A DNA stretch of 64,000 nt from the NCBI GenBank assembly GCA_016790575.1, contig JAEUOU010000021.1, forward strand, positions 1 through 64,000, read 5' to 3'. The stretch comes from Burkholderiaceae bacterium. Its GTDB lineage: Bacteria > Pseudomonadota > Gammaproteobacteria > Burkholderiales > Burkholderiaceae_C. Position 1 is the first letter of the stretch. Each line of letters opens with the position of its first letter. Under the pieces are notes generated by a model. The model saw only the letters and a list, made by a program, of their open reading frames with translations. It was not told the origin of the DNA and searched no databases. Shown in pieces: positions 7,848 through 16,364 of this stretch. The position numbers and the translations under genes are program-made.

Positions 7848-8414
7848 TCAGCTGCGCCTGGATTCCGAACGGGCCGATCGCCTCGTGCGGCGCTGCATCA
7901 TTTCCTCCTGCATGCTGGCCAGCGCCAGTGCATCCAGTTGCTCGCGGGCTTTGGGGTAGGCCAGCGACTCTTCCAGCGCGATGTGATCCAGGTACAACGA
8001 GCGGAAAATCTCAACCGCATGGCGAAACTCCGCCGGTTCGAACCACTGGTAGCCGTCTGCGATGGCCGACAGCGTCGGTTCGATTTCGATCCAGTCTTCC
8101 TCCAGCCAGCCGTGATCCTGGATCAGGCGTTCCACCTGCTGCACCAGCGCTTCGTCACCGGAAGTCAGCAAGGGCGGAAAGACATGCTTTTCCTCATCCT
8201 GATGGTGATCGCGCGCCGTTTCGTTGAACCAGACGCAAAGCTGGCGCGCCGCCTTCTGTGTTTCGGCGCTGATACCGTCGGCCTCGATCGACGCGGCAAG
8301 AGCCTGCAGGATGACGAGGTTCTGCGCCATGTCCCGATGGCAGGTATCAAGAAACTCGAAACCATGGCTGTCGACGCCAGGTACGGCGGGCGTAGGAATC
8401 TGCAGGCTGGCCAT
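7848..8414 (-). CDS. Hemerythrin HHE domain protein
   Basis: A 188-residue all-helical protein of the hemerythrin/HHE cation-binding family. Candidate di-iron ligands are the spaced His/Glu residues HGFEFLDTCH, RDHHQDEEKHVFP, DHGWLEEDW and LDHIALEESLAYP. Such proteins bind O2 or NO or sense iron and redox state. The start at 8414 follows GGAG by six bases. It stands alone between the dehydrogenase and an unrelated conserved gene. Function beyond metal binding is not predictable. Confidence 0.85.
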   Translation of the reverse strand: MASLQIPTPAVPGVDSHGFEFLDTCHRDMAQNLVILQALAASIEADGISAETQKAARQLCVWFNETARDHHQDEEKHVFPPLLTSGDEALVQQVERLIQDHGWLEEDWIEIEPTLSAIADGYQWFEPAEFRHAVEIFRSLYLDHIALEESLAYPKAREQLDALALASMQEEMMQRRTRRSARSESRRS

Positions 8415-8563
8415 AGGGCACTCCATTGAGAAAACAGGATTCCCATTGTCGGAATGCTGCACCGCACAAACTTGATCTGGCGCAAAAAACCTGCGACCGG
8501 ACTGCCGTCTTGGCGCCGCCTTTCGAAACAGCCTCGGCGGGCGGAAGCCCCCGACCCACCCGG

Positions 8564-9211
8564 TCAGCTGAACTGGCTGGGCTGTCCGACGATGCGTTTG
8601 GCCAGTTCATCGAGGCAGCGGGTGTCAAGCCGGGATGCCTCCACCACCGTCTGGCTGATCTGCAGCGCATTGACGGCAACCAGCCGGATCTGCACCCGCG
8701 CGGCGTCGTGATCGGGAACCAGCACCAGGCTGCTGCGACCGCCAAACTCGTGTTCGAAGTGCAAGGCCTGCAACTTCTGCGTCTCAGGGTGGCGTTGTTC
8801 GATGCGCTCATGGCGGATGCTCCCGGCCTTCAGGCGCTGCTCCACCCGTTCCAGATCCGGCGGGAAGTTCACCGTCACTCGGCCTTTCGGCGGGGCGCCT
8901 TCAACCGGGCCAAACGACCATCCCATGGCCAGATAGTCGAACACCTCGCGGTCGCGCCAGGTCTTTTTGCGGTTGTCACAGCGAAACTGAAACTGCCGCA
9001 TCGCCGGCCAGGGGGTACGGCCGTCCAGACTCAGCGGTCCGGTCGGCGGCTCCAGCACATTGAGCTGCCGGGCGAGTTCGGTCAGATAGGTCCAGGCGGC
9101 CCGGCAGGCCGACTCGGTCAACTCCCCCTGGCGGGTCAGGTCCTCGGATTGCCGGGTCTGTCCGGTCTGTTTGACCTGCGCCTGCTGGCGCAGCTGGTTC
9201 AGGAAACTCAT
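8564..9211 (-). CDS. Conserved hypothetical protein
   Basis: A 215-residue soluble protein with no signal peptide or membrane helix. It begins MSFLNQLRQQAQ, a short amphipathic helix, then a helical region (about 20-55) and a mixed alpha/beta body with FQFRCDNRKK, VTVNFPPDLERVEQ and ALHFEHEFGG. I have a general impression of similar genes in Burkholderiales but do not recognise a named domain. The gene is single, with a dispersed-repeat copy 69 bases upstream of its start. Confidence 0.7.
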   Translation of the reverse strand: MSFLNQLRQQAQVKQTGQTRQSEDLTRQGELTESACRAAWTYLTELARQLNVLEPPTGPLSLDGRTPWPAMRQFQFRCDNRKKTWRDREVFDYLAMGWSFGPVEGAPPKGRVTVNFPPDLERVEQRLKAGSIRHERIEQRHPETQKLQALHFEHEFGGRSSLVLVPDHDAARVQIRLVAVNALQISQTVVEASRLDTRCLDELAKRIVGQPSQFS

Positions 9212-9279
9212 GGTGTGATTCAATCCCCTCCGGATCGCATGGTATCCGAACCGCAGGCAGGGTCAATCACTACAATAAT

Positions 9280-9327
9280 CATAGTAGAAAACGACCTTTT
9301 GACGCTGGGTATTGCCCGAATTGGCAA
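9280..9327 (+). repeat. Dispersed repeat, copy 2
   Basis: Contains ATAGTAG, then AAACGACCTTTTGACGCTGG, GTATTG and CCCGAATTGG. Intergenic between the hypothetical gene and the MBL-fold gene. Confidence 0.8.
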
Positions 9328-9386
9328 TAAATTCAGCCGCAACCGCCCGCCAGAGGCTGAGTTTGAGGGGCGGCGCGCCGAATCCC

Positions 9387-10376
9387 TCAGGACTGCAGGG
9401 CTTTCCACATCTCCATGTCCCGCTCCGCGGTCCAGATGCGGGGGTTTTTGATGCCGCTGGCTTCGTCGTAGGCGCGGCTGACGTCGAAGGGCAGGCAGTG
9501 TTCGTAGATGAAGACGTGGCCGAACACCGGGTCCATGCTCTTGCGGGTGTGGGCCATGGCGGCCTTCAGGTCCATGCCGGCGGCGGCGGCTTCCTTGCCG
9601 GCGGCGAACAGGGTCTCGACCCAGCGTTTGGTGTAGTCCAGCGCCTTGTTGACGTCGGCGGCGCCTTTCATGGCTTCGCCGCGTCCGGGCACGATCGCCT
9701 CGGCGCCCAGCGCGCGCAGTGCTTCCAGCGTGGCGGGCCACTCGGCCAGCTGGGCGTCACCGGTGTAGACGCCGGCCTCGTATTCGACCAGGTCGCCGCT
9801 GAACAACACTTTTTCTTCTTCCACCCAGGCGATGGTGTCGCCGCGGGTGTGGCCGGCGCCGGGGCTCCAGATCTGCACCTTCACACCGCCGAGGTCCACG
9901 GTCAGCCTGCCCGGCAGTTCGCCCTTGAACGGGTCGCCGCCGCCGATCACCAGCGTGGGCCAGGTCAGTCCGGGAATGCTGTCGGCGCCGCGGAACAGGC
10001 GCGGGAAGCGCTCCATCTCGCTTTTCATGTCCTGCGCGCCGCGCTCGACGATCAGCTCGTAAGTGCCCTGACTGGCGATGATTTCGCTGGCGCCTTCGGC
10101 GAAGTAGGCGCTCGCCCCCAGCACCCGCACGGCGTGGTAGTGGGTCAGCAGCACGTATTTGATGGGTTTGTCGGAGACGGTGCGGATTTTGGCGATCAGG
10201 TCGCGCGCCATGGCCGGGGTGGCGGTGGCGTCGCTGACCAGGATGTACTTTTCGCCGATGATGACGCCGGAGTTGGGGTCGCCCTCGGCGGTGTAGGCCC
10301 AGCAATGGGCGCTGAGCTGCTCGAAGGTGATCTTCTTGTCTTCCAGGTCGGCCTGGGAGGCAAAGGCTTTGGTCAT
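9387..10376 (-). CDS. MBL-fold metallo-hydrolase
   Basis: A 329-residue metallo-beta-lactamase-fold protein. The zinc motif is altered: LLTHYHAVRVLGAS replaces the canonical HxHxDH, losing the Asp and last His. The later ligands GAGHTRGDTIAW and LFSGDLV are retained, so one metal site may remain. The strong ribosome site (CCGGAGA) supports ATG 10376. A TetR gene lies immediately upstream on the same strand, and an inverted repeat sits in the 98-base gap, so TetR probably controls this gene. Substrate unknown. Confidence 0.85.
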   Translation of the reverse strand: MTKAFASQADLEDKKITFEQLSAHCWAYTAEGDPNSGVIIGEKYILVSDATATPAMARDLIAKIRTVSDKPIKYVLLTHYHAVRVLGASAYFAEGASEIIASQGTYELIVERGAQDMKSEMERFPRLFRGADSIPGLTWPTLVIGGGDPFKGELPGRLTVDLGGVKVQIWSPGAGHTRGDTIAWVEEEKVLFSGDLVEYEAGVYTGDAQLAEWPATLEALRALGAEAIVPGRGEAMKGAADVNKALDYTKRWVETLFAAGKEAAAAGMDLKAAMAHTRKSMDPVFGHVFIYEHCLPFDVSRAYDEASGIKNPRIWTAERDMEMWKALQS

Positions 10377-10415
10377 CGTGGGTCTCCGGTGGGTAATAGG
10401 CGAAACGTGAAGTTT

Positions 10416-10442
10416 ACCTAAACGTAACGAATTACGCTTGGT
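10416..10442. promoter_or_regulatory. Candidate TetR operator before MBL-fold gene
   Basis: Imperfect inverted repeat with half-sites ACCTAAACGTAA and TTACGCTTGGT around a short CGAA spacer, in the upstream region of the MBL-fold gene and directly after the tetR stop. Confidence 0.5.
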
Positions 10443-10474
10443 GAAATGACTGACGGCGAACGACCGGCGCTCGC

Positions 10475-11107
10475 TCAGCCCGGACCCGTGCCCAGGCCCC
10501 GGTCCAGCAGTGCAATGACGTCTTCGGCGAAATCGTCGTAACTCAGCGGTCCGCCGGGACGCAGCCAGGTGAAGGTCCAGTTGATCATGCCGAACAGCAT
10601 CATGGTCGTGGCCGTCTGATTGCTGGCGTTCAGGCGCTGCGGGTAGGCTCGCCGCAAGGCGCGGGTCACCGCCGCCACCACGTCGCGCTGCCGGTTCAGG
10701 ATCAACTCGCGCGGCGACTCGCCCAAGCGGGTATCGACCTCGTCGCTGAGAAACTTGGTGTCGTGCAGCAGCGACACATGGCGCTCGGCCGAGCTCTGGT
10801 ATTCGTGCAGAAAAGCGCGGATCAGCTCATGCAGCGCGGCGCGGTCGTCCAGGTTGCGCCGTTGCGCCGTGGCCTCCACCTGGCCAATGATGGCCAGCAG
10901 CTTTTGCGTGTAGCGGTCCAGCACATCGAACAGGATCGCGTCCTTGCTCTGATAGTAGTGGTACAGCCGCGCCTTGCTGGTGCCGCAGGCGGTGGCGATG
11001 TCGTTCATCGTGGCCACCGGAAAACTCTGTCGCGCGAAGCACTGCGCGGCGGTGTCCAGGATCTGGTCGCGTTTGAGGTCGTGGGATGCGGACTTGGGCC
11101 GGGCCAT
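10475..11107 (-). CDS. TetR/AcrR family transcriptional regulator
   Basis: A 210-residue TetR repressor. The N-terminal helix-turn-helix spans about residues 12-58 (ILDTAAQCFARQSF, MNDIATACGTSKARLYHYY). The C-terminal ligand domain contains the WTFTWLRPGGPLS segment seen in regulators of acyl-CoA metabolism genes. ATG 11107 gives MARPKS, a typical TetR opening; ATG 11116 is an alternative. Its start lies only 21 bases from the divergent TfoX-like gene, so the two must share or overlap control regions. Probable target: the adjacent MBL-fold gene. Confidence 0.9.
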   Translation of the reverse strand: MARPKSASHDLKRDQILDTAAQCFARQSFPVATMNDIATACGTSKARLYHYYQSKDAILFDVLDRYTQKLLAIIGQVEATAQRRNLDDRAALHELIRAFLHEYQSSAERHVSLLHDTKFLSDEVDTRLGESPRELILNRQRDVVAAVTRALRRAYPQRLNASNQTATTMMLFGMINWTFTWLRPGGPLSYDDFAEDVIALLDRGLGTGPG

Positions 11108-11128
11108 GTTTTGCATTATCGTGTCGCC

Positions 11129-11575
11129 ATGGTCAGCGCCGCCCGTGAATTTGCCCACCATTGCTGCGAACTGCTCGCGTCGGTCGGCCCCTGTGTCGCC
11201 CGGCCGATGTTCGGTGGCTGGGGCATTGCCACCGACGGCCTGACGCTGGCCATCATTGCCGATCTGGGCGAGGGCGAACGCCTGTACCTCAAGACCGACG
11301 CCGACACCCGCGCCCGGTTCGAGGCCGCCGGCTGCCAGCAGTTCATCTACACCGCCAAGGGAAAACCCATGGCCATGAATTACTACACCGCGCCGGAAGA
11401 GGCCATGGACGCCGCCCACGCCATGGCCCCCTGGGCCCGGCTGGCGCTGGAATCGGCCCTGAAAGCCCGAAAACCCAGCGTCAAACGGTCGCCTTCTGCT
11501 ACTAAAAGCAAAGTGAAACCGGCGACGAAGCCCCCCCGCGCAACGCCGGCGCGCAAGACACTCCCGAAGGGCTGA
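11129..11575 (+). CDS. TfoX N-terminal domain protein with basic repeat-derived tail
   Basis: Residues 1-105 form a TfoX N-terminal-like domain (GPCVARPMFGGWGIATDG, LYLKTDADTRARFE, KPMAMNYYTAPEEA). Stand-alone versions are common in proteobacteria, with unclear function; the competence role of full TfoX should not be assumed. Residues 112-148 are a Lys/Pro/Ala-rich basic tail, and codons about 112-128 of it are a minus-orientation copy of the dispersed repeat. The ATG at 11129 is 21 bases from the divergent tetR start. Confidence 0.85.
   Translation: MVSAAREFAHHCCELLASVGPCVARPMFGGWGIATDGLTLAIIADLGEGERLYLKTDADTRARFEAAGCQQFIYTAKGKPMAMNYYTAPEEAMDAAHAMAPWARLALESALKARKPSVKRSPSATKSKVKPATKPPRATPARKTLPKG
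11463..11513 (-). repeat. Dispersed repeat, copy 3, inside the TfoX-like gene
   Basis: On the minus strand: AGTAGCAG, then GGCGACCGTTTGACGCTGGG and TTTTCGGGC. It encodes the PSVKRSPSATKS stretch of the TfoX-like tail; other copies would give PSVKRSF or PSMKRSF in the same frame. Confidence 0.72.
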
Positions 11576-11667
11576 GGCCGCCGGCAGTCACCTGCGTGCT
11601 GGACCGGCGCCGCCGTGCGTGCGCCAATGCGCCTTCGTTTTGCCAGCGGATTCGAGCCGAGGAGACC

Positions 11668-13896
11668 ATGAGCGACACCACCACCCACCACCGCATCTGC
11701 CCCCTGTGTGAAGCCTGCTGCGGGCTGGAGATCCAGGTCCGTGACGGCCGGGTGACCGGCATTCGCGGCCACGACGCCGACGTGCTGAGCGCTGGCTACA
11801 TCTGCCCCAAGGGCGTGGCGCTGAAAGACCTGCACGAAGACCCCGACCGGCTGCGGGCGCCGCTGCTCAAGCGCGACGGCGTGTTCGTGGAAGTCTCATG
11901 GGAAGAAGCCTTCGCCGAAATCGAGCGCCGCCTGCCGCCGCTGCGCGCCGCGTTCGGCCGCCACGCGGTGGCCATCACCGTGGGCAACCCGTCGGCGCAC
12001 AAGATCGGGCTGCTGACCTACTTCGGCAAGCTGGCACGGGCGCTGGGCACGCGCAACGTGTTTTCCGCTTCCACGCTGGACCAGATGCCCAAGCAGCTGG
12101 CCAGCGGCCTGATGTTCGGCCACTGGCTGTCGGTAGCGCTGCCCGACATCAGCCGCACCGACCACCTGCTGGTGCTGGGCGCCAACCCGCTGGTCAGCAA
12201 CGGCAGCATGTGGACCGTGCCCGACTTCCGGGGCAAGGCGAAAGCGCTGCAGGCCCGCGGCGGCAAGCTGGTGGTGATCGACCCGCGCCGCACCGAAACG
12301 GCGGCCATCGCCGACGCCCACCATTTCATCCGGCCCAACGCCGACGTGTTTCTGCTGGCGGCCATGGTGCACACCCTGTTTGCCGAAGGGCTGGTGACCC
12401 TGGGCAACGTGGCCGACCGGGTGACGGGTGTGGACGCCGTGCGCGAGGCGGTGGCCCCCTTCACCCCCGAGGAGGTGGCGCCGCGCTGCGGCATTGCGGC
12501 CGACACCATCCGCAGCCTCACCCGCGAGCTGGCCGCGGCGCCGCGCGCCGCCGTGTACGCGCGCATCGGCACCTGCACCCAGGAGTACGGCACGCTGTGC
12601 AGCTGGCTGGTGGACGTGCTCAACACGCTGACCGGCAACCTGGACCGCGAAGGCGGCGTGCTGTTTGCCAAATCCGCCGCGTTTGCGTCCAACACGGCGG
12701 GCAAACCCGGCATCGGCAAAGGCGTGAGCACCGGCCGCCACCATGCCCGCGTGAGCGGCGCGCCCGAGGTGTACGGCGAACTGCCCGTGACCTGCCTGGC
12801 CGAGGAGATTGAAACGCCGGGCGACGGGCAGATCCGCGCGCTGATCACCGTGGCCACCAATCCGGTGTTGTCGGCCCCGGACGGCCCGCGCCTGGCCCGC
12901 GCGCTGGAGCAGCTGGACTTCATGGTCAGCCTGGACATCTACCTGAACGAAACCACGCGCCACGCCGACGTGATCCTGCCCGGCCTGTCGCCGCTGGAAG
13001 AGTTTCACTACGACGTGGCCTTTCCGCAGCTGTCGTGGCGCAACCACGCCCGCTACAGCCCGCCCGTGCTGCCGGCGCCGCCGGGCCGACCGGCCGAGTG
13101 GCAGACCATTCTCAAACTGGCCGCCATCGTGCGCGGCGACGGCGCGGCCGCCGACGTGGACGCGCTGGACGAGGCGGAGTTTGCACAGGACGCGCAGCGC
13201 CTGTTCGGCGCCCATGCCGACGCGGTGATCGCCGCCACCGCCGCCTACCGGGGCCCGGAGCGGCTGCTCGATGTGGCGCTGCGCAGCGGGCCGTACGGTG
13301 ACAAGTTCAGCCGCAAGGCGGAAGGCCTCACGCTGGCCAAAGTCATGGCGGCCAACCCCGCCGGCGGCATCGACCTGGGCCCGCTGCAGCCACGCATCCC
13401 CGAGGTGCTGCGCACCCCCAGCGGCCAGGTGGAGCTGGCGCCGCCCACGCTGCTGGCCGACATGGCCCGCGCCGTGGCGGACCTGGCCCGCCCGGCGCCG
13501 GACCTGGTGGTGATCGGCCGGCGCGACGTGCGCACCAACAACAGCTGGATGCACAACCTGCCGGTGCTGGCCAAAGGGCCGTTTCGCTGCACCGCGCGGG
13601 TGCACCCGGCGGACGCGGCGCGGCTGGGCCTGCGCGACGGCGCGCTGGCGCGGCTGGCCAACGGGCCACGCCAGATCACCGCGCAGGTGCAGATCAGCGA
13701 CGAGATGATGCCCGGCGTGATCAGCCTGCCGCACGGCTGGGGGCACGATCTGCCCGGCAGCCGTTTGCGTGTGGCCGCCGAGCGCCCGGGCGCCAACCTC
13801 AACGCCCTGCTGGACGACCAGCAACGCGACCCGCTGTCGGGCAACGCGGTGCTGGGCGGCGTGGCGGTGGCGGTGGAGCCGCTGGAGGCGGCCTGA
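11668..13896 (+). CDS. Molybdopterin-dependent oxidoreductase (DMSO reductase superfamily)
   Basis: A 742-residue bis-MGD enzyme of the formate dehydrogenase/nitrate reductase superfamily. An N-terminal [4Fe-4S] site is formed by CPLCEACC and ICPKG. Cofactor-binding stretches include GANPLVSNGS, VVIDPRRTETA and the C-terminal cofactor domain (ARLANGPRQITAQVQ, ISLPHGWGHD). There is no Tat signal, so it is cytoplasmic. No electron-transfer or membrane subunit is adjacent, so it may use a soluble partner. Start ATG 11668 follows GAGGAGACC. Substrate cannot be assigned. A second, distinct orphan of this superfamily lies at 25036. Confidence 0.9.
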   Translation: MSDTTTHHRICPLCEACCGLEIQVRDGRVTGIRGHDADVLSAGYICPKGVALKDLHEDPDRLRAPLLKRDGVFVEVSWEEAFAEIERRLPPLRAAFGRHAVAITVGNPSAHKIGLLTYFGKLARALGTRNVFSASTLDQMPKQLASGLMFGHWLSVALPDISRTDHLLVLGANPLVSNGSMWTVPDFRGKAKALQARGGKLVVIDPRRTETAAIADAHHFIRPNADVFLLAAMVHTLFAEGLVTLGNVADRVTGVDAVREAVAPFTPEEVAPRCGIAADTIRSLTRELAAAPRAAVYARIGTCTQEYGTLCSWLVDVLNTLTGNLDREGGVLFAKSAAFASNTAGKPGIGKGVSTGRHHARVSGAPEVYGELPVTCLAEEIETPGDGQIRALITVATNPVLSAPDGPRLARALEQLDFMVSLDIYLNETTRHADVILPGLSPLEEFHYDVAFPQLSWRNHARYSPPVLPAPPGRPAEWQTILKLAAIVRGDGAAADVDALDEAEFAQDAQRLFGAHADAVIAATAAYRGPERLLDVALRSGPYGDKFSRKAEGLTLAKVMAANPAGGIDLGPLQPRIPEVLRTPSGQVELAPPTLLADMARAVADLARPAPDLVVIGRRDVRTNNSWMHNLPVLAKGPFRCTARVHPADAARLGLRDGALARLANGPRQITAQVQISDEMMPGVISLPHGWGHDLPGSRLRVAAERPGANLNALLDDQQRDPLSGNAVLGGVAVAVEPLEAA

Positions 13897-13902
13897 ACCG
13901 AT

Positions 13903-13963
13903 GGTTTTCGGTCAAAAAGGCCAATACCCAGCGTAAAAAGGTCGCTTTATGCTATAAATAGCA
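13903..13963 (-). repeat. Dispersed repeat, copy 4
   Basis: On the minus strand: GCTATTTATAGC palindrome, GCGACCTTTTTACGCTGGG, TATTGGCC and CCGAAAA. It fills the gap between the molybdoenzyme stop and the LysR start. Confidence 0.82.
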
Positions 13964-13982
13964 GAGTGATCGAAAGGCCGCC

Positions 13983-14966
13983 ATGCTGCACTCGCGCACC
14001 CATTTGCGTACCCGCCCGGTCGGCGCTGGCAACCTGCGCGCCTTCGAGGCCGTAGCCCGTTACCTCAACTTCCGCGCTGCGGCGGAGGAAATGGCGCTGA
14101 CCCAGTCTGCGGTGAGCCGCCAGATCCAGGCGCTGGAAGACGAGGTGGGCACGGCCCTGTTTCTGCGCCATACCCGGGCCGTGGAACTGACCGCTGCCGG
14201 CAGCCAGTTGCTGGCCGCCGTTCAGCATGCTCTGCCGCGGGTGGATGCGGCCGTGCGCCAGATTCGCCAGAGCACCGGGCGGCAGTCGGTGTCGCTGACG
14301 ACCTTTGCCTCCTTCGCGTCCATGTGGCTGATACCGCGCCTGGAAGACTTTCAGCGTCAGCATCCGGACATCGACATCCGTATCGACGCCTCGGACACCT
14401 CCGTGGACCTGGACACCGCCGATGTGGACCTGGCCTTGCGCTACGGCCCGGCGCGGGTGATGCCGGCGGGCGCCGTGCGCCTGTTCGGCGAGCAGCTGAC
14501 GCCGGTGGCCAGTCCGTGGCTGCTGCGTGGGGGGCCGCCTCTGCAGCGGCCTGCCGATCTGGCGCAATGGCCGCTGATCGAAGCCGGCGACGCGCATGCG
14601 ACCCATCTGGACTGGCTGACCTGGCGCCGCTGGCTCGACGGCCATGGGCTGCCATTGCTGGTGCCCCGGCGCTGGCTGTACTTCAACTACGCCTACCAGA
14701 TGGTGCAGGCGGCGCTGACCGGGCAAGGGATTGTGCTGGCGCGGCTGCCGCTGGTCGCCCAGGCGCTGGCCAACGGTGACCTGGTCGAAGTCTTGCCCGA
14801 TACCCGCCTGGACTCGCCCATGGCCTATTGGTTGATCCCGGGCCCGCGCGCTCGCGAGCGCGCGCCGGTACGGGCTTTTGCCGAGTGGCTGGCCGGCCAG
14901 GCCCAGGCAACCCGCCAGACCATCGGCGACGGCCCGGACCCGGACACACTCGACCAGATCGACTGA
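13983..14966 (+). CDS. LysR-family transcriptional regulator (GcvA-like)
   Basis: A 327-residue LysR regulator. The winged helix-turn-helix lies at about 15-75 (LRAFEAVARYLNFRAAAEEM, LTQSAVSRQIQALEDEVG). The effector domain carries TFASFASMWLIPRL and DLALRYGPAR, as in the GcvA/AmpR group. Basic residues precede the HTH. Target not evident: neither neighbour is divergently arranged, and it lies downstream of the molybdoenzyme on the same strand, 86 bases away, separated by a repeat copy. Confidence 0.9.
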   Translation: MLHSRTHLRTRPVGAGNLRAFEAVARYLNFRAAAEEMALTQSAVSRQIQALEDEVGTALFLRHTRAVELTAAGSQLLAAVQHALPRVDAAVRQIRQSTGRQSVSLTTFASFASMWLIPRLEDFQRQHPDIDIRIDASDTSVDLDTADVDLALRYGPARVMPAGAVRLFGEQLTPVASPWLLRGGPPLQRPADLAQWPLIEAGDAHATHLDWLTWRRWLDGHGLPLLVPRRWLYFNYAYQMVQAALTGQGIVLARLPLVAQALANGDLVEVLPDTRLDSPMAYWLIPGPRARERAPVRAFAEWLAGQAQATRQTIGDGPDPDTLDQID

Positions 14967-14990
14967 CCCCGCCGTCGTCGTTGCAGGACC

Positions 14991-16193
14991 CTACAGCAGT
15001 GCGCCCGGGCGCTCGCCGCGTTCGTAGACCACGTGGGCGCGGCCCACAATCAGCGGGTCGAGTTTGCCGATCTGGTCCAGATTCTTGTTGTTGTAGGGCA
15101 GCTTGTGCAGCACATAACGCATGGCGTTGAGGCGCGCGCGCTTTTTGCAGTCGCTCTTGATCACCGTCCACGGCGCTTCGGCGGTGTCGGTCTCGAAGAA
15201 CATGGCCTCTTTGGCGCGGGTGTAGTCCTCCCACTTGTCCAGCGATGCCTTGTCGATCGGGCTGAGTTTCCACTGCTTGAGCGGATGCGCTTCCCGCTCC
15301 TTGAAGCGGCGACGCTGCTCGGCCCGGCTGACGCTGAACCAGAACTTGATCAGGTACACCCCGCTGCGGACCAGGTGCCGTTCGAACTCGGGCGTCTGGC
15401 GCATGAATTCGTCATATTCCTCCGGCGAGCAAAAACCCATCACCCGCTCGACGCCGGCGCGGTTGTACCAGCTGCGGTCCATCAGCACAATTTCACCGCG
15501 GGTAGGCAGGTGCTGCACGTAGCGCTGGAAATACCATTGCCCCGCTTCCAGCGGCGTCGGCTTTTCCAGGGCGATCACCCGGGCGCCGCGCGGGTTCAGA
15601 TGCTCCATGAACCGTTTGATCGTGCCACCCTTGCCGGCGGCATCCCGCCCTTCGAAAATCAGCACCACCCGGGCGCCGGTCTCCTTGACCCAGGCCTGAA
15701 GCTTGAGCAGTTCGACCTGCAGGCGGAACTTTTCCTTTTCATAGACGCTGCGGCGCAGCAGGTTCTTGTACGGGTAGCCACCATCGCGCCAGTCGGCGGC
15801 CAGCTCTTCGTCCGGATTGCCGTCGCGGTCCTTGCCTTGCTTGCGGCGGCCCAGCAGCACTTCGCGCAACACCGCGGCGTCGTCGGGCGCCGCCCCCTCG
15901 AAAATCGCCCGCAGGGAACGGGCCCGGTCACCGGCCTCGCCCGGCGCGTCGGCGCGGAGCAACTCCTCCAGCGCAGCAATGGTTTTGTCGCGTGCGGTTT
16001 CGGTCGCTTCGTTGGCCACATGGCGTTCGATGGCCCGGGTGTTGGCGGACGGCACCACATCGCCCCGGGCGGCAGCGCGAACGCCGGCGCGCGCGGTGGT
16101 CTTGCGGGGGCTTGCTGCCTTGCGCGCCGGCTTCTTGCCGGTGGCCTGGGCTGCCGGCCTGGTGGCGGGGTTCTTGCTGGGGTTGTCGCTCAT
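14991..16193 (-). CDS. ppk2: Polyphosphate kinase 2 (PPK2)
   Basis: A 400-residue PPK2, which transfers phosphate between polyphosphate and nucleotides and usually favours making GTP or ATP from polyP. Residues 1-50 are a Lys/Ala/Pro-rich tail. The catalytic domain shows Walker A EGRDAAGKGG, Walker B VLMDRSWYNRAGVERVMG (lid Arg residues) and FKEREAHPLKQWKLSPID. Single-domain length with the N-terminal extension fits class I. Convergent with the LysR gene (24 bases between ends). Confidence 0.94.
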   Translation of the reverse strand: MSDNPSKNPATRPAAQATGKKPARKAASPRKTTARAGVRAAARGDVVPSANTRAIERHVANEATETARDKTIAALEELLRADAPGEAGDRARSLRAIFEGAAPDDAAVLREVLLGRRKQGKDRDGNPDEELAADWRDGGYPYKNLLRRSVYEKEKFRLQVELLKLQAWVKETGARVVLIFEGRDAAGKGGTIKRFMEHLNPRGARVIALEKPTPLEAGQWYFQRYVQHLPTRGEIVLMDRSWYNRAGVERVMGFCSPEEYDEFMRQTPEFERHLVRSGVYLIKFWFSVSRAEQRRRFKEREAHPLKQWKLSPIDKASLDKWEDYTRAKEAMFFETDTAEAPWTVIKSDCKKRARLNAMRYVLHKLPYNNKNLDQIGKLDPLIVGRAHVVYERGERPGALL

Positions 16194-16364
16194 GGAAAGG
16201 GCCTCCGATGTTCGTGGGCGTCAAAAAGTTTCAACTCTGCCCCCCCAGTCGGGCGAGCTTCTTGATGCGGATCAATTTCCTGTCACGGGGCTGTCACGCA
16301 CCGACCCGGTGCCGGCCCCGGCATCGCTTGCGATCGCCGGGACCTGCCAAAATGTCGTGCCGGC

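Noticed and set aside
10763-11128. Upstream extension of the TfoX-like gene
   Set aside because: It lies antisense to tetR and has no TfoX similarity; the domain begins just after the ATG at 11129.
11896-13824. A 642-codon open frame on the minus strand opposite the first molybdoenzyme gene
   Set aside because: It is very His/Gln/Arg/Gly-rich with no domain, and is the typical antisense shadow of a GC-rich gene. The plus strand has clear cofactor motifs and a ribosome site.
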